64,000 nt of DNA, from positions 28,831 through 92,830 of the forward strand of contig JAFKLG010000070.1 of NCBI GenBank assembly GCA_017304945.1, in the 5' to 3' direction. A program made the translations under genes and the position numbers. The notes under the pieces were generated by a model. The model saw nothing but the letters and a program-made list of their open reading frames with translations. It did no database searches and was not told the origin of the DNA. Positions within the stretch are counted from its first letter, which is position 1. Each line of letters begins with the position of its first letter. The DNA is from Rhodospirillales bacterium. Lineage in GTDB: Bacteria > Pseudomonadota > Alphaproteobacteria > Acetobacterales > Acetobacteraceae. Below are positions 24,308 through 35,027 of the stretch, in pieces.

Positions 24308-25582
24308 ATGCAGCCGATCAGCCGTCGCGCCATGCTCGCCGGAACGGCGGGCGCTCTCGTCGCACCGGCCGCCGCGCGCGCCGAAGTGCAGCCGAAGATC
24401 ACCATCATCTCGCAATGGAGCGCCGGAAGCGACGGCGCCGCGATGGTTGCACTCGGCAAGGAGTTCACGCGCCAGGGCGGCATCTGGGAGCATAATCCGG
24501 TTCCCGGCTTCACCACCGAGATGATGAACAAGCTGCGCGCACAGATCATCGCCGGCGACCCGCCTGCCGCCTCGCAGCTCAAGGGTCCCGAGATCGCCGC
24601 CTGGTCGAAAGTGGGCGCGGTGGTCAACCTCGATCCGCTGGTCAAGGACGCCGGGTATGAGGCGGTGGTGCCGGCCGAACTCGCGCGCGTCAGCAAGCCC
24701 ACCGGGCATTGGATCGCGCTGCCGGTGCAGGCCTATCGCATCAACACGCTGTTCGTCTCGAAGAAGGCCGCGGACAAGGTCGGGCTGACCGCGCTGCCGA
24801 AGACCTGGGACGAGTTCAACGCGGTGGCCGAGAAGATGAAGGCCGCCGGCATCACGCCCGTCGCGAATGGCGGCATCAAGTGGGACGACGGCATGAAGTG
24901 GGAGATCGCGCTGTGCGGGATCAGCCCCGATGCCTATCGCAAGGCGGTGATGGAGCTCGACGACAAGGCGCTGAAGGGGCCGGAGGTGCTCGCCGCCTTC
25001 CGTCAGTTCCGCAAGCTCTCCGCCTGGTCCGATCCGGGCGCGGCGGGCCAGCACTACAGCAGCTTCATCCCGCGCTACATGAAAGGCGAGATGGGCCTGC
25101 TGCTGATGGGCGGCTGGGCCCAGGGCGTGTTCAAGAATGCGGGTTTCAGCTTCGACGACTACCTGATCGGGCCCGCGCCGCAGGACGACGGCAAGGTCGC
25201 CTTCGACCTCAACGCCGACGAGTTCATCTTCTGGCAGAAGAAGCAACCCGAATTCGTCGAGGGCCAGAAGCTCCTTGCGAAGATCGTCATGAGCAAGGAC
25301 TTCGGGCCGATGTATTCGCAGATCACCGGCTCGATCCCGGTGCGGACCGACACCGACCTCGCCGCGCCCGGCTTCAGCGACGGGCAGCGGGAGGCCGCGC
25401 ACGCCCTGGGCGAGGCGGTCAAGGCCAAGCGCGTGGTGGCGAGCCTCGCGCACAACATGGCGCAGACGAACCAGATCACGGCGGCGATGCTCGACGTGCT
25501 GACCGAGTTCGCGCATGACGACCGCATCACCCCGGAGAAGGGCCAGCAGCGCCTGGCTGATGCGGTGGACGGCGTGCGCTGA
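24308..25582 (+). CDS. Sugar ABC transporter, periplasmic substrate-binding protein
   Basis: 424 residues from ATG 24308, with GGAGAGAG upstream. N-terminal Tat/Sec-type signal MQPISRRAMLAGTAGALVAP...ARA. The mature part has the family-1 solute-binding fold used for sugars: ITIISQWSAGSDGAAM, FTTEMMNKLRAQIIAGDPP, ALPVQAYRINTLFVSKKAADKVGL, PKTWDEFNAVAEKMKAAG, KGEMGLLLMGGWAQG. It most resembles GtsA-type glucose/mannose binders. It delivers the ligand to the two permeases that follow in the same operon (two-base gap, then an eight-base overlap). Confidence 0.88.
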   Translation: MQPISRRAMLAGTAGALVAPAAARAEVQPKITIISQWSAGSDGAAMVALGKEFTRQGGIWEHNPVPGFTTEMMNKLRAQIIAGDPPAASQLKGPEIAAWSKVGAVVNLDPLVKDAGYEAVVPAELARVSKPTGHWIALPVQAYRINTLFVSKKAADKVGLTALPKTWDEFNAVAEKMKAAGITPVANGGIKWDDGMKWEIALCGISPDAYRKAVMELDDKALKGPEVLAAFRQFRKLSAWSDPGAAGQHYSSFIPRYMKGEMGLLLMGGWAQGVFKNAGFSFDDYLIGPAPQDDGKVAFDLNADEFIFWQKKQPEFVEGQKLLAKIVMSKDFGPMYSQITGSIPVRTDTDLAAPGFSDGQREAAHALGEAVKAKRVVASLAHNMAQTNQITAAMLDVLTEFAHDDRITPEKGQQRLADAVDGVR

Positions 25583-25584
25583 GC

Positions 25585-26478
25585 ATGCCGCCGCGGCGCC
25601 TGCTGGGGGAGGGGATCCGTTCGATCGTGATGTGGGCGCCGCTCGTGGTGAGCTGCGCCTATGTCGTCCTGTTCAGCCTGTGGACCACGGCGGTGTCGCT
25701 GACGCGCTCCACCCTGCTGCCCGACTACAGCTGGGCCGGCTGGCGCAACTACACGGTCGTGCTGAACAGCCGCAACTGGCAGGTGGCCTACGCCAACCTG
25801 GCGATCTACGGCACGCTGTTCGTCGTGCTGGCGACCGCGGTCGGCCTGCTGCTCGCGGTGTTGATCGACCAGCGCATCCGCGGGGAGAACGTGTTCCGCA
25901 CGATCTTCCTCTACCCGATCGCCGTGTCGTTCGTGGTGACGGGCACGGTCTGGGGCTGGCTGTTCAATCCCTCGATCGGGCTGCAGAAACTGGTGCAGGG
26001 CTGGGGCTGGACCGGGTTCCGCTTCGGCTGGACCATCGACCGCGACCTGGCGATCTACGCGATCGTCGTCGCCGCAATCTGGCACGGATCGGGGTTCGCC
26101 ATGGCGCTGTTCCTGGCGGGCTTGCGTTCGGTCGACGCGGACCTCCTGAAGGCGGCGCAGATCGACGGCGCCGGTCCCTGGCGCACCTATACGCGGGTCG
26201 TGCTGCCGACCATCGGACCGATCTTCGTCTCCGTGCTGGTGATGCTGCTGCAGTTCGCCATCAAGACCTACGACCTCGTGGTCGCACTCACCGCCGGCGG
26301 TCCCGGCATCTCCTCCACGTTGCCTGCCCTCGTGGTCTACGACTTCATGTTCCAGCGGGGCGAACTCGGGCGGGGGTCCGCCGCCGCGGTGATGCTGCTC
26401 GCCTCCCTCGCCGTGGTGGTGCTGCCCTATTCCGCCTTCCGCCTGTGGCAGAACCGCCGGAGGTTCGCGCGTGTCTGA
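25585..26478 (+). CDS. Sugar ABC transporter permease 1 (MalF/GtsB type)
   Basis: 297 residues with six hydrophobic segments. The cytoplasmic EAA-type loop DLLKAAQIDGAGPWRTYTRVVLPTIGP at about residues 190-215 is the docking site for the ATPase. It starts two bases after the binding-protein gene and overlaps the next permease by eight bases, so the four genes are one operon. It forms the membrane channel with the second permease. Confidence 0.9.
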   Translation: MPPRRLLGEGIRSIVMWAPLVVSCAYVVLFSLWTTAVSLTRSTLLPDYSWAGWRNYTVVLNSRNWQVAYANLAIYGTLFVVLATAVGLLLAVLIDQRIRGENVFRTIFLYPIAVSFVVTGTVWGWLFNPSIGLQKLVQGWGWTGFRFGWTIDRDLAIYAIVVAAIWHGSGFAMALFLAGLRSVDADLLKAAQIDGAGPWRTYTRVVLPTIGPIFVSVLVMLLQFAIKTYDLVVALTAGGPGISSTLPALVVYDFMFQRGELGRGSAAAVMLLASLAVVVLPYSAFRLWQNRRRFARV

Positions 26479-27322
26479 AAGCCGCCTCGCGCGTGGGCTG
26501 ATCTACGGCACGCTGCTGGTCTTCAGCCTGTTCTACCTGCTGCCGCTGGTGGTCGTCATGCTGAACGCGGTGCGCAGCACGGCGGACATCAACCACAACT
26601 CGGTCATTGCCTGGCCGGCGGCGGTCGTCTGGGGCAACTTCGCCGAGACCTGGAGCCGCTACTGCATCGCCGAACACTGCACCGGGATCCGGCCATACCT
26701 GATCAACTCGCTGCTGATGGTGATCCCGGCCACCATCATCTCCACCCTGCTGGGCGCGCTGAACGGCTACTCGCTCGCGCTGTGGCGGTTCCGCGGCGAC
26801 GGCATCATCTTCTTCGTCATGACGCTGGGCGTGTTCCTGCCGCAGCAGATGAACCTGGTGCCGTGGGCGATCGTGCTGCGCGACCTCGGGCTGTTCAACA
26901 CGATCAGCGGCCTCGTGCTGATCCACGTCGTGCAGGGCATGAGCTTCACGACCCTGTTCTGCCGCAACTACTACGTCAGCATCCCGCCCGATCTGCTCAA
27001 GGCGGCACGGATCGACGGTGCCGGCTTCTTCCGCATCTTCTGGCGCATCGTGCTGCCCCTCTCGCCGCCGATCCTGGTGGTCACGGCGATCTGGCAGTTC
27101 ACCGGCATCTGGAACGAGTTCCTGTTCGGCGTGACGTTCTCGGCCGGGCAGAACCAGCCGATCACCGCCGCGCTGATCGCCCTCGCGGTGCATGTCAGCG
27201 AGGCGCCGCAATATGGGCTGCAGAGCGCCGCCGTCCTGATGGCCGCCGCGCCCACCCTGCTCGTGTACCTGTTCGGCGGCCGCTACTTCGTGCGCGGCCT
27301 GACCTCTGGAGCGGTGAAGTAG
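26471..27322 (+). CDS. Sugar ABC transporter permease 2 (MalG/GtsC type)
   Basis: 283 residues, six hydrophobic segments, with the EAA loop DLLKAARIDGAGFFRIFWRIVLPLSPP at about residues 173-198. The N-terminal helix (GLIYGTLLVFSLFYLLPLVVVMLNAVRS) and the periplasmic WSRYCIAEHCTGIRPYLINS loop are of the carbohydrate-uptake CUT1 type. It starts inside the end of permease 1, and its stop TAG is followed immediately by the ATPase start. Confidence 0.9.
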   Translation: MSESRLARGLIYGTLLVFSLFYLLPLVVVMLNAVRSTADINHNSVIAWPAAVVWGNFAETWSRYCIAEHCTGIRPYLINSLLMVIPATIISTLLGALNGYSLALWRFRGDGIIFFVMTLGVFLPQQMNLVPWAIVLRDLGLFNTISGLVLIHVVQGMSFTTLFCRNYYVSIPPDLLKAARIDGAGFFRIFWRIVLPLSPPILVVTAIWQFTGIWNEFLFGVTFSAGQNQPITAALIALAVHVSEAPQYGLQSAAVLMAAAPTLLVYLFGGRYFVRGLTSGAVK

Positions 27323-28429
<1,107 letters not shown>

Positions 28430-28510
28430 CCGCTCGCCGTCCACGCCACGCACCGACGGCCCCCGCCGCCGTTCGCGACACGGCCGTCAGCCGCTACCCG
28501 GCGGCGCATC

Positions 28511-29098
28511 TCATCCCGGCCAGGCCTTCAACGCCAGGTCCGCGACCTGCCGCAACTCCGGCCGCTTGGCGCCCGACGTGGCCTGCACCGCGATCCCGTT
28601 GCACACCGCCACGAAATAGCGCGCCAGGGCCCCGAGATCCGCGTTCGGCGGCAGATCTCCCTCCGCCACCCCGCGGGCGAGCCGCGCCTGCAGACCTTCC
28701 TCCATCTGCGCGCGTCGCCGCGCCAGTTCCTGCGGAATGTCCTGCGTGTCGGCGCCACAGGTCAGGCCGCCCTGCAGCAGCAGGCAGCCGGGCGGCTCCG
28801 ACGGGTCGGTGACGAGGTCGATCATGCCGTAGAGTAGTTGCTCCACGGCTTCCCGCGCGGTCCGCGCGCTGAGCATCGCGGCCTTGTACCCGAGTCGGCG
28901 GGCCTCATAGTGGTCGAGGACCGCCTTGAACAGGCCTTCCTTGCTGCCGAACGCGGCGTACAGGCTGGGCGACGCGATGCCCATCGCCTTGGTCAACTCC
29001 GCGATCGAGGCGCCTTCGTAGCCGAGGCGCCAAAACACTTGCATCGCACGCTCGAGGGCCTGGTCCAGATCGAACGAACGTGGACGTCCCATCGCCAT
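28511..29098 (-). CDS. TetR/AcrR-family repressor
   Basis: 195 residues. The N-terminal DNA-binding domain (about 7-52) reads FDLDQALERAMQVFWRLGYEGASIAELTKAMGIASPSLYAAFGSKEGLF, the standard TetR helix-turn-helix; the C-terminal ligand domain is of the AcrR/YcdC group. It is divergent from the RND efflux operon across 103 bases, which contain a 28-base inverted repeat at 29172-29199, so it most likely represses that operon and responds to a pump substrate. Confidence 0.9.
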   Translation of the reverse strand: MAMGRPRSFDLDQALERAMQVFWRLGYEGASIAELTKAMGIASPSLYAAFGSKEGLFKAVLDHYEARRLGYKAAMLSARTAREAVEQLLYGMIDLVTDPSEPPGCLLLQGGLTCGADTQDIPQELARRRAQMEEGLQARLARGVAEGDLPPNADLGALARYFVAVCNGIAVQATSGAKRPELRQVADLALKAWPG

Positions 29099-29141
29099 GG
29101 GAACCTCCGGTTGCTTTTTTGCTGAACGCTACATAAGAAGC

Positions 29142-29199
29142 TTGAAACCTCGGGTCCAGTCCCACATCTGTGCTGCTCGATACAAAAATACCGAGCAGC
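29142..29199 (+). promoter_or_regulatory. Probable TetR operator and promoter region of the RND operon
   Basis: GCTGCTCG (29172-29179) and CGAGCAGC (29192-29199) are perfect eight-base arms around a twelve-base AT-rich centre, a typical size for a TetR-family operator. It ends two bases before the start codon of the adaptor gene and would block its expression when bound. A TTGAAA hexamer at 29142-29147 could be the -35 box; no good -10 stands at the expected distance. Confidence 0.6.
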
Positions 29200-29201
29200 C
29201 G

Positions 29202-30407
29202 ATGAACGACGCATCCGACCTTCCCTCTCCGCGACCGCGCCCACGCCGCCTGCGCCGCCGCCTGGCCTGGACGGCCGGCGTCCTGGTGCTTGCGGCGGGC
29301 GCCATCGCGGTCTGGCAGCACGGGGACGCGGCGCCCGCCGCCGCGCAAAGCGCGCCGCCGCCGCCCAGCGTCACCGTGAGCAATCCGCTCGAGCGCGAGG
29401 TGTCCGCCTGGACCCGCTTCACCGGCCAGTTCTCGGCGGTGGACGAAGTCGACCTGCGCGCCCAGGTCAGCGGCTATCTCAGCGAGATTCATTTCACCGA
29501 CGGTCAGATCGTGCACAAGGGCGACCTGCTGTTCGTGATCGACCCGCGGCCGTTCGAGATCCAGTTGCAGGAGGCGACGGCGCAATACCAGACCGCCGCC
29601 GCCTCGCTCGATCTCGCGCAGCGGCAGTTGCAGCGCACGAGCGAACTGCAGCGCAGCGACTTCGCGTCCCGCGACGTGCTCGACCAGCGCGTGCAGGCGC
29701 AAAAATCCGCGATCGCCGCGATGGAGCAGGCGAAGGCCGCCATCCGGTCGGCGCAGCTCAACATCGAGTTCTCGCGCATCACCGCCCCGTTCACGGGCCG
29801 GATCGGCGCCCACCAGGTGTCGATCGGCAGCCTCGTGAACGGCGGCACCGGGGCGAACTCGACGCTGCTCGCCACGGTGGTTTCGCTCGATCCGATCCAC
29901 GTCGACTTCGACATGAGCGAGAGCGACTACCTGAGCTGGCGCCGCTACCAGCAGGAGGCCGGCAACGACGCCGACAAGACGGTCGAGCTCGCGCTGACCG
30001 ACGAGCAGGGCTGGCCGCGCCGCGGCGTGCTCGACTTCGTCGACAACAAGCTCGATCGCGGCAGCGGCACGATGCACGCCCGCGCCACGGTGCCAAATCC
30101 AGACCTGCTGGTGGCGCCCGGCCAGTTCGCGCGGGTGCGCCTGCCGACCCAGGCGGCGCGGGTGGCGTTGCTGGTGCCGGACGCGGCGGTCGCGACCGAC
30201 CAGTCGAACAAGCTGGTCATGACCGTCGCCGAGGACGGCACCGTCGTCCCGAAGCGCGTGCAGCTCGGTGGGCTGCATGGCGGGCTGCGGGTGGTGACCG
30301 GCGGCCTCGAAAAGACCGACCGCGTGGTGATCAACGGCCTGATGCGGGCCCGGCCCGGCGGCAAGGTCACGCCGCAGCCGGGCGCCATCGCCGTGGCCGT
30401 CAACTAG
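29202..30407 (+). CDS. RND efflux periplasmic adaptor (membrane fusion protein)
   Basis: 401 residues from ATG 29202; the frame is open to 29097 but that part is the operator region. A short cytoplasmic Arg/Pro-rich tail is followed by one membrane anchor (LAWTAGVLVLAAGAIAVW, about residues 22-40). Then come the barrel-sandwich/lipoyl halves (VDLRAQVSGYLSEIHFTDGQIVHKGDLLFVIDP and FSRITAPFTGRIGAHQVSIGSLV) flanking an alpha hairpin, and the beta-barrel and membrane-proximal domains. It belongs to the MexA/AcrA type but with a transmembrane anchor instead of a lipobox. It links the RND pump at 30484 to an outer-membrane channel that is not encoded here. Confidence 0.9.
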   Translation: MNDASDLPSPRPRPRRLRRRLAWTAGVLVLAAGAIAVWQHGDAAPAAAQSAPPPPSVTVSNPLEREVSAWTRFTGQFSAVDEVDLRAQVSGYLSEIHFTDGQIVHKGDLLFVIDPRPFEIQLQEATAQYQTAAASLDLAQRQLQRTSELQRSDFASRDVLDQRVQAQKSAIAAMEQAKAAIRSAQLNIEFSRITAPFTGRIGAHQVSIGSLVNGGTGANSTLLATVVSLDPIHVDFDMSESDYLSWRRYQQEAGNDADKTVELALTDEQGWPRRGVLDFVDNKLDRGSGTMHARATVPNPDLLVAPGQFARVRLPTQAARVALLVPDAAVATDQSNKLVMTVAEDGTVVPKRVQLGGLHGGLRVVTGGLEKTDRVVINGLMRARPGGKVTPQPGAIAVAVN

Positions 30408-30483
30408 TCCTCCACGCGAGCCCTTCGCCGAAGACCTTCACAGCGCCCGGACGCCCACGCGTCCGGGACGCCGGAGCCACGCC

Positions 30484-33400
30484 ATGCGCCTGTCGCACTT
30501 CTTCATCGACCGGCCGGTCTTCGCGACCGTGCTCAGTGTCTTCCTGACGATCGTGGGCGGGATCGCGTATTTCGCCCTGCCGATCGCCCGCTACCCGGAG
30601 ATCGCGCCGCCCACCATCGTGGTGAGCGCCAGCTATCCGGGCGCCTCCGCCGAGGTCGTCAGCCAGACCGTCGCCACGCCGCTCGAGCAGCAGATCAACG
30701 GCGTCGAGAACATGCTGTTCATGAACAGCCAGGCAACCGGCGACGGCAAGCTCACGCTCACCGTCACCTTCAAGCTGGGCACCGATCTCGACACCGCGCA
30801 GGTGCTCACGCAGAACCGCGTCGCCGTCGCGACGCCGCGCCTGCCCGAGACCGTGCAGCGCCTCGGCGTCACGGTGAAGAAGAACTCGCCCGACATGCTG
30901 CTGGTCGTGCACCTGCTCTCGCCCGACCGCTCGCGCGACCAGCTCTACATGTCGAACTACGCGACGCTGCGCGTGAAGGACGTGCTCGCGCGATTGGAAG
31001 GCGTGGGCGACGTGCAGATCTTCGGCGGCCGCGACTACGCGATGCGGATCTGGCTCGATCCGGACAAGGTCGCGGCACACGACCTGACCGCCGGCGAGGT
31101 GGTCGCCGCGCTGCAGGCGCAGAACGTGCAGGTCTCGGCCGGCGTGCTCAACCAGCCGCCGATCAAGCAGCCCGGCGCCTTCCAGCTCAACGTCCAGACG
31201 CTCGGGCGGCTCAGCGATCCGGCCCAGTTCGACGACATCATCATCAAGTCCGACAACGCCGGCCGCGTGACGCGCCTGCGCGATATCGGCCGCGCGGAGC
31301 TCGGCGCGCAGGATTACGGCGCGAACGGCTACCTCAACACGCAGGAAGCGGTGCCGCTGCTGATCTACCAGCAGCCCGGTTCCAACGCGCTGGCGACCGC
31401 GCTGCGCGTGCGCGCCGCCATGCAGGAGCTGTCCCAGCAATTCCCGCCCGGACTGCGCTACGACATCATCTACGACACCACGACCTTCATCTCGCAGTCG
31501 GTGCATGAGGTGGTGAAGACCATCATCGAGGCGATCGCTCTCGTCGTGGTCGTCGTCATCCTGTTCCTGCAGACCTGGCGCGCCTCGCTGATCCCGATCG
31601 TGGCGATCCCGATCTCGCTGATCGGCACCTTCGCCGTGCTCGCCGCGATGGGGTTCTCCTTGAACAACCTGTCGCTGTTCGGGCTGGTCCTCGCCGTCGG
31701 CATCGTGGTGGACGACGCGATCGTCGTGGTGGAGAACGTGGAACGCAATCTGCGCCGCGGCCTCACGCCACGCGAGGCGGCGCATCGCACGATGGACGAG
31801 GTCGGCGGCGCCCTGATCGCGATCGCGCTGACGCTGTGCGCGGTGTTCGTGCCGGCGGCGTTCATCTCCGGCATCTCCGGCCAGTTCTTCCGCCAGTTCG
31901 CGGTGACGATCGCGGCCTCCACCGTGATCTCCTGCTTCGTCTCGCTGACCCTGAGCCCCGCGCTCTGCGCGCTGCTGTTCCGCCCGCATGAGGAACATGC
32001 AGAGCGTCGGCGCGGCCCGATCGGCTGGGTGGCGGCAGCGTTCGGTGGCTTCAACCGTGGCTTCGAGTGGCTGTCGGACCGCTACGGCCGGCTCACCGCC
32101 CGCCTGGTTCGCGCGAGTGTCCTCATGCTCGCGCTCTACGCGGCGCTGATCGGCCTCACGGGCTGGCAGTTCATGCGGGCGCCCACCGGCTTCATCCCGG
32201 AACAGGACCAGGGATACCTGATCACCGTGCTGCAGTTGCCGCCGGGCGCCTCGCTCGACCGGACCGACGCGGCGGTGCGCAAGGCCACCGACATCATCCT
32301 GGCCACGCCCGGCGTGAAATACGCCGTGCCGTTCGCCGGCTTCGATGGCGCCACCTTCACCAACGCCTCGAATGCCGGCGCGATCTTCGTCGGACTGAAG
32401 CCGTTCGAGGAGCGTGGGCCGAAGGGCGACAGCGCCAATGAGGTGCTGTCCGCGCTGCGCCAGCGGCTCGACGCCGTGCAGGAGGCGTTCGTCATCACCA
32501 TCCCGCCGCCGCCGGTGAACGGCATCGGCACCGCCGGTGGCTTCAAGATGATGGTGCAGGACCGCCAGGGGCAGGGCCCCGCGGCGCTGGAGGCCGCGGT
32601 CGCCAACCTGGCCGCGGCGGCGAACCGGACGCCCGGACTCGTGGGCGTGTTCTCCCTGTTCAGCACGCGCACGCCGAACGTCTACGCCGATATCGACCGT
32701 GAGAAGGCCGAGAAGCTGGGCGTCACGCCGGAACAGGTGTTCGAGGCATTGCAGGTCTTCGTGGGCTCCGCCTACGTCAACGACTTCAACTATCTCGGTC
32801 GCACCTATCAGGTGATGGCACAGGCGGATGGCGCGTTCCGGCGCGACACCAGCGACATCTCGCGGCTCGAGACCCGCAACGCCGCCGGCGTGATGGTGCC
32901 GCTCGGATCCGTGGCGCAGTTCCACGACCGCACCGGCCCGTATCGCGTGCCGCGCTACAACCTGTACCCGGCCGCCGAACTGCAGGGCAACGTGTTGCCG
33001 GGCATGTCCTCGGGTGCGGCGCTCACGGCCATGGAGACGCTGGCGAAGGAACATCTGCCGGCCGGATTCGGGTTCGAATGGACCGATCTCGCGTTCCAGC
33101 AGCGCATCGCGGGAACCTCGACGCTGCTGATCTTCGGTGCATCGGTGCTGTTCGTGTTCCTGGTGCTGGCGGCCCAGTACGAGAGCTGGAGCCTGCCGCT
33201 GTCGGTCGTGCTGATCGTGCCGATGTGCTTGCTGGCCGCGGTCACCGGGCTCGGCTTGCGCGGCATGCCGGTGGACGTGCTGGCGCAGATCGGGTTCGTG
33301 GTGCTGGTCGGCCTGGCCGCGAAGAACGCGATCCTGATCGTGGAGTTCGCCAAGCAGGCCGAGGATCAGGGCGAGTCACCCACCGTCGCGGCGGCGCAGG

Positions 33401-33642
33401 CGGCCCGCACCCGGCTGCGGCCCATCCTGATGACGTCGTTCGCCTTCATCCTGGGTGTCGTCCCCCTCGTCACCGCCACCGGCGCCGGCGCCGAGATGCG
33501 CCAGTCGCTCGGAACCGCGGTGTTCTTCGGGATGCTGGGCGTGACGGTGTTCGGCCTGGTCTTCACCCCGGTGTTCTACGCGGTGATCCGCCGCCTGGTG
33601 GGGCGGCGGCGGTCGCGTCAGGTCGCCGTCCCGGCGGAGTGA
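30484..33642 (+). CDS. RND multidrug efflux permease (HAE1, MexB/AcrB type)
   Basis: 1052 residues, full length for the HAE1 family. N-terminus MRLSHFFIDRPVFATVLSVFL, twelve membrane helices in two sets of six around two large periplasmic loops. Proton-relay residues are present: Asp-Asp in GIVVDDAIVVVENVER of helix 4 and Lys in GLAAKNAILIVEFAK of helix 10. The pore and porter-domain regions are complete (PEIAPPTIVVSASYPGASAEVV, RDYAMRIWLDPDKVAAHDLT, GFIPEQDQGYLI). It exports hydrophobic or amphiphilic compounds with protons. It lies 76 bases after the adaptor in one operon, under the divergent TetR regulator. There is no outer-membrane factor gene. Confidence 0.93.
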   Translation: MRLSHFFIDRPVFATVLSVFLTIVGGIAYFALPIARYPEIAPPTIVVSASYPGASAEVVSQTVATPLEQQINGVENMLFMNSQATGDGKLTLTVTFKLGTDLDTAQVLTQNRVAVATPRLPETVQRLGVTVKKNSPDMLLVVHLLSPDRSRDQLYMSNYATLRVKDVLARLEGVGDVQIFGGRDYAMRIWLDPDKVAAHDLTAGEVVAALQAQNVQVSAGVLNQPPIKQPGAFQLNVQTLGRLSDPAQFDDIIIKSDNAGRVTRLRDIGRAELGAQDYGANGYLNTQEAVPLLIYQQPGSNALATALRVRAAMQELSQQFPPGLRYDIIYDTTTFISQSVHEVVKTIIEAIALVVVVVILFLQTWRASLIPIVAIPISLIGTFAVLAAMGFSLNNLSLFGLVLAVGIVVDDAIVVVENVERNLRRGLTPREAAHRTMDEVGGALIAIALTLCAVFVPAAFISGISGQFFRQFAVTIAASTVISCFVSLTLSPALCALLFRPHEEHAERRRGPIGWVAAAFGGFNRGFEWLSDRYGRLTARLVRASVLMLALYAALIGLTGWQFMRAPTGFIPEQDQGYLITVLQLPPGASLDRTDAAVRKATDIILATPGVKYAVPFAGFDGATFTNASNAGAIFVGLKPFEERGPKGDSANEVLSALRQRLDAVQEAFVITIPPPPVNGIGTAGGFKMMVQDRQGQGPAALEAAVANLAAAANRTPGLVGVFSLFSTRTPNVYADIDREKAEKLGVTPEQVFEALQVFVGSAYVNDFNYLGRTYQVMAQADGAFRRDTSDISRLETRNAAGVMVPLGSVAQFHDRTGPYRVPRYNLYPAAELQGNVLPGMSSGAALTAMETLAKEHLPAGFGFEWTDLAFQQRIAGTSTLLIFGASVLFVFLVLAAQYESWSLPLSVVLIVPMCLLAAVTGLGLRGMPVDVLAQIGFVVLVGLAAKNAILIVEFAKQAEDQGESPTVAAAQAARTRLRPILMTSFAFILGVVPLVTATGAGAEMRQSLGTAVFFGMLGVTVFGLVFTPVFYAVIRRLVGRRRSRQVAVPAE

Positions 33643-33648
33643 TCCGCG

Positions 33649-33673
33649 TCCCCCTCCCCTTGCGGGAGGGGGA
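33649..33673. terminator. Hairpin between convergent RND and efeB genes
   Basis: A perfect ten-base stem (TCCCCCTCCC with GGGAGGGGGA) and a five-base loop lie seven bases after the RND stop, in the gap between two convergent operons. There is no clear T-run on either side, so a bidirectional barrier is more likely than a classical terminator. Confidence 0.5.
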
Positions 33674-33739
33674 TCGGGTTCGGGAGGGGGCGATGCGCCG
33701 GTTCGCAGGAACGCGGCGATCGCCCCCTCATCCTTTCCC

Positions 33740-33785
33740 GCGAGCGGAGAGCGAGGTCAGGCGCGAGCGGAGAGCGAGGTCAGGC
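33740..33785. repeat. Perfect 23-bp tandem duplication at the 3' end of efeB
   Basis: The 23-base unit beginning GCGAGCGGAGAGCG occurs twice without a gap (33740-33762 and 33763-33785). The stop codon of efeB (33780-33782) lies in the second copy, so the duplication did not change the protein. Confidence 0.8.
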
Positions 33786-35027
33786 GGCGAGCAGTCCTTC
33801 GCCGAGATAATGGTTCGGGCCCGGCACGCCGGGCAGCGCGAAGAAATACCCGCCGCCGAACGGCTTGATGTATTCCTCCAGCGGCTCGCCATCGAGGCGC
33901 TTCTGCACGGTCAGGAACCCGGCCGTCAGGTCGGATTGGAAGCAGACGAACAGCAGCCCCATGTCGAGCTGCCCCGCCCCGGTGAGACCACGGCTGTAGT
34001 TGTAGCCGCGGCGCAGGATCAGGCTCGAGGCGGTGTCCGCGGTGCGCGGGTTGGCGAGCCGGATATGCGCATCGAGCGGGATCTGCTTGCCCTCCGGATC
34101 GGCGGCGTAGTCCGGGGCATCGTGTTCGCGCGCCATGCCGAGTGGCGCGCCTTCCATCTTGTCGCGCCCGAAGATCGTCTCCTGCTCCTGCAGCGGGGTG
34201 CGATCCCAGCGTTCCACCATCATGCGGATCAGCCGCACGACCTGGTAGCTGCCGCCCACCGTCCAGGCGGGCTCATTGGCGCCCGGCTGCACCCAGACGT
34301 TGCGATCCATCAGCGCGCCGTCGCGCACGTCCAGGTTGGCGGTGCCGTCCTTGAACCCCAGCAGGTTGCGCACCGTGTCGCGCCCCTGGGTCTTGATCGT
34401 GTGCGGCGGCAGGAAGCCGTCGAGCTTCCAGCGCAGCGCGATCAGGTCCGGCATCATCTTCACCAGGTCGCGCAGCGCGTGGATGTTCGTCTCGGCGGTG
34501 TTGGAGCAGATCTGCACCAGCAGGTCACCGTGGCAGAACGCCGCGTCCAGCGCATCATTGGGAAAGCGGCGCATGGAGACGAGCTCGCGCGGCTTGCGGT
34601 CCGCCAGGCCGAACCGGTCCTGGTCGAACAGCGAGGAGCCGACCGCGACCGTCATCGTCAGGTTGTCCGGGAACACGCGCGGCCCCATCAGGCCGGAATC
34701 GAGCGGCGGCAGTTTCGGATCCACCGAGGGGATCTCGCCGCCGGTGGTCAGGAAGGCGACCCGCTGCGTCAGGGTGCGGAACATGCGCTCGAGATCGGCG
34801 CGCGTCTCGGCCAGCACGTCGAAGCTGGCGACCAGCGCCGCGGCGGGCTGCGGGGTCACGATCCCCGCCTGGTGGGCGCCGAAGAAGGGCTGCCGCTGTT
34901 CGGTCGATTCTTCCTCGACCGCGCGATCGTCGGGCAGGGTGTCCGCGCGTGCCGTCGCGATCAGTGCCGCCGGCGTGGCGGCGAGGCCGCGCAGCAACAG
35001 CCGGCGGCCGGGGCAGGAAGCAGTCAT
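33780..35027 (-). CDS. efeB: Dye-decolorizing heme peroxidase EfeB
   Basis: 415 residues from ATG 35027, which overlaps the efeO stop by one base (TGATG). A Tat-like signal ([20 protein letters not shown]) suggests export of the folded heme protein to the periplasm. DyP features: the distal GFKDGTANL motif with catalytic Asp, the proximal heme-ligand His in [10 protein letters not shown], and RRGYNYSRG. EfeB is the peroxidase partner of the EfeUOB ferrous-iron uptake system and has been linked to oxidation of Fe(II) or release of heme iron. It is the last gene of the efeUOB operon. Confidence 0.92.
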   Translation of the reverse strand: MTASCPGRRLLLRGLAATPAALIATARADTLPDDRAVEEESTEQRQPFFGAHQAGIVTPQPAAALVASFDVLAETRADLERMFRTLTQRVAFLTTGGEIPSVDPKLPPLDSGLMGPRVFPDNLTMTVAVGSSLFDQDRFGLADRKPRELVSMRRFPNDALDAAFCHGDLLVQICSNTAETNIHALRDLVKMMPDLIALRWKLDGFLPPHTIKTQGRDTVRNLLGFKDGTANLDVRDGALMDRNVWVQPGANEPAWTVGGSYQVVRLIRMMVERWDRTPLQEQETIFGRDKMEGAPLGMAREHDAPDYAADPEGKQIPLDAHIRLANPRTADTASSLILRRGYNYSRGLTGAGQLDMGLLFVCFQSDLTAGFLTVQKRLDGEPLEEYIKPFGGGYFFALPGVPGPNHYLGEGLLAA

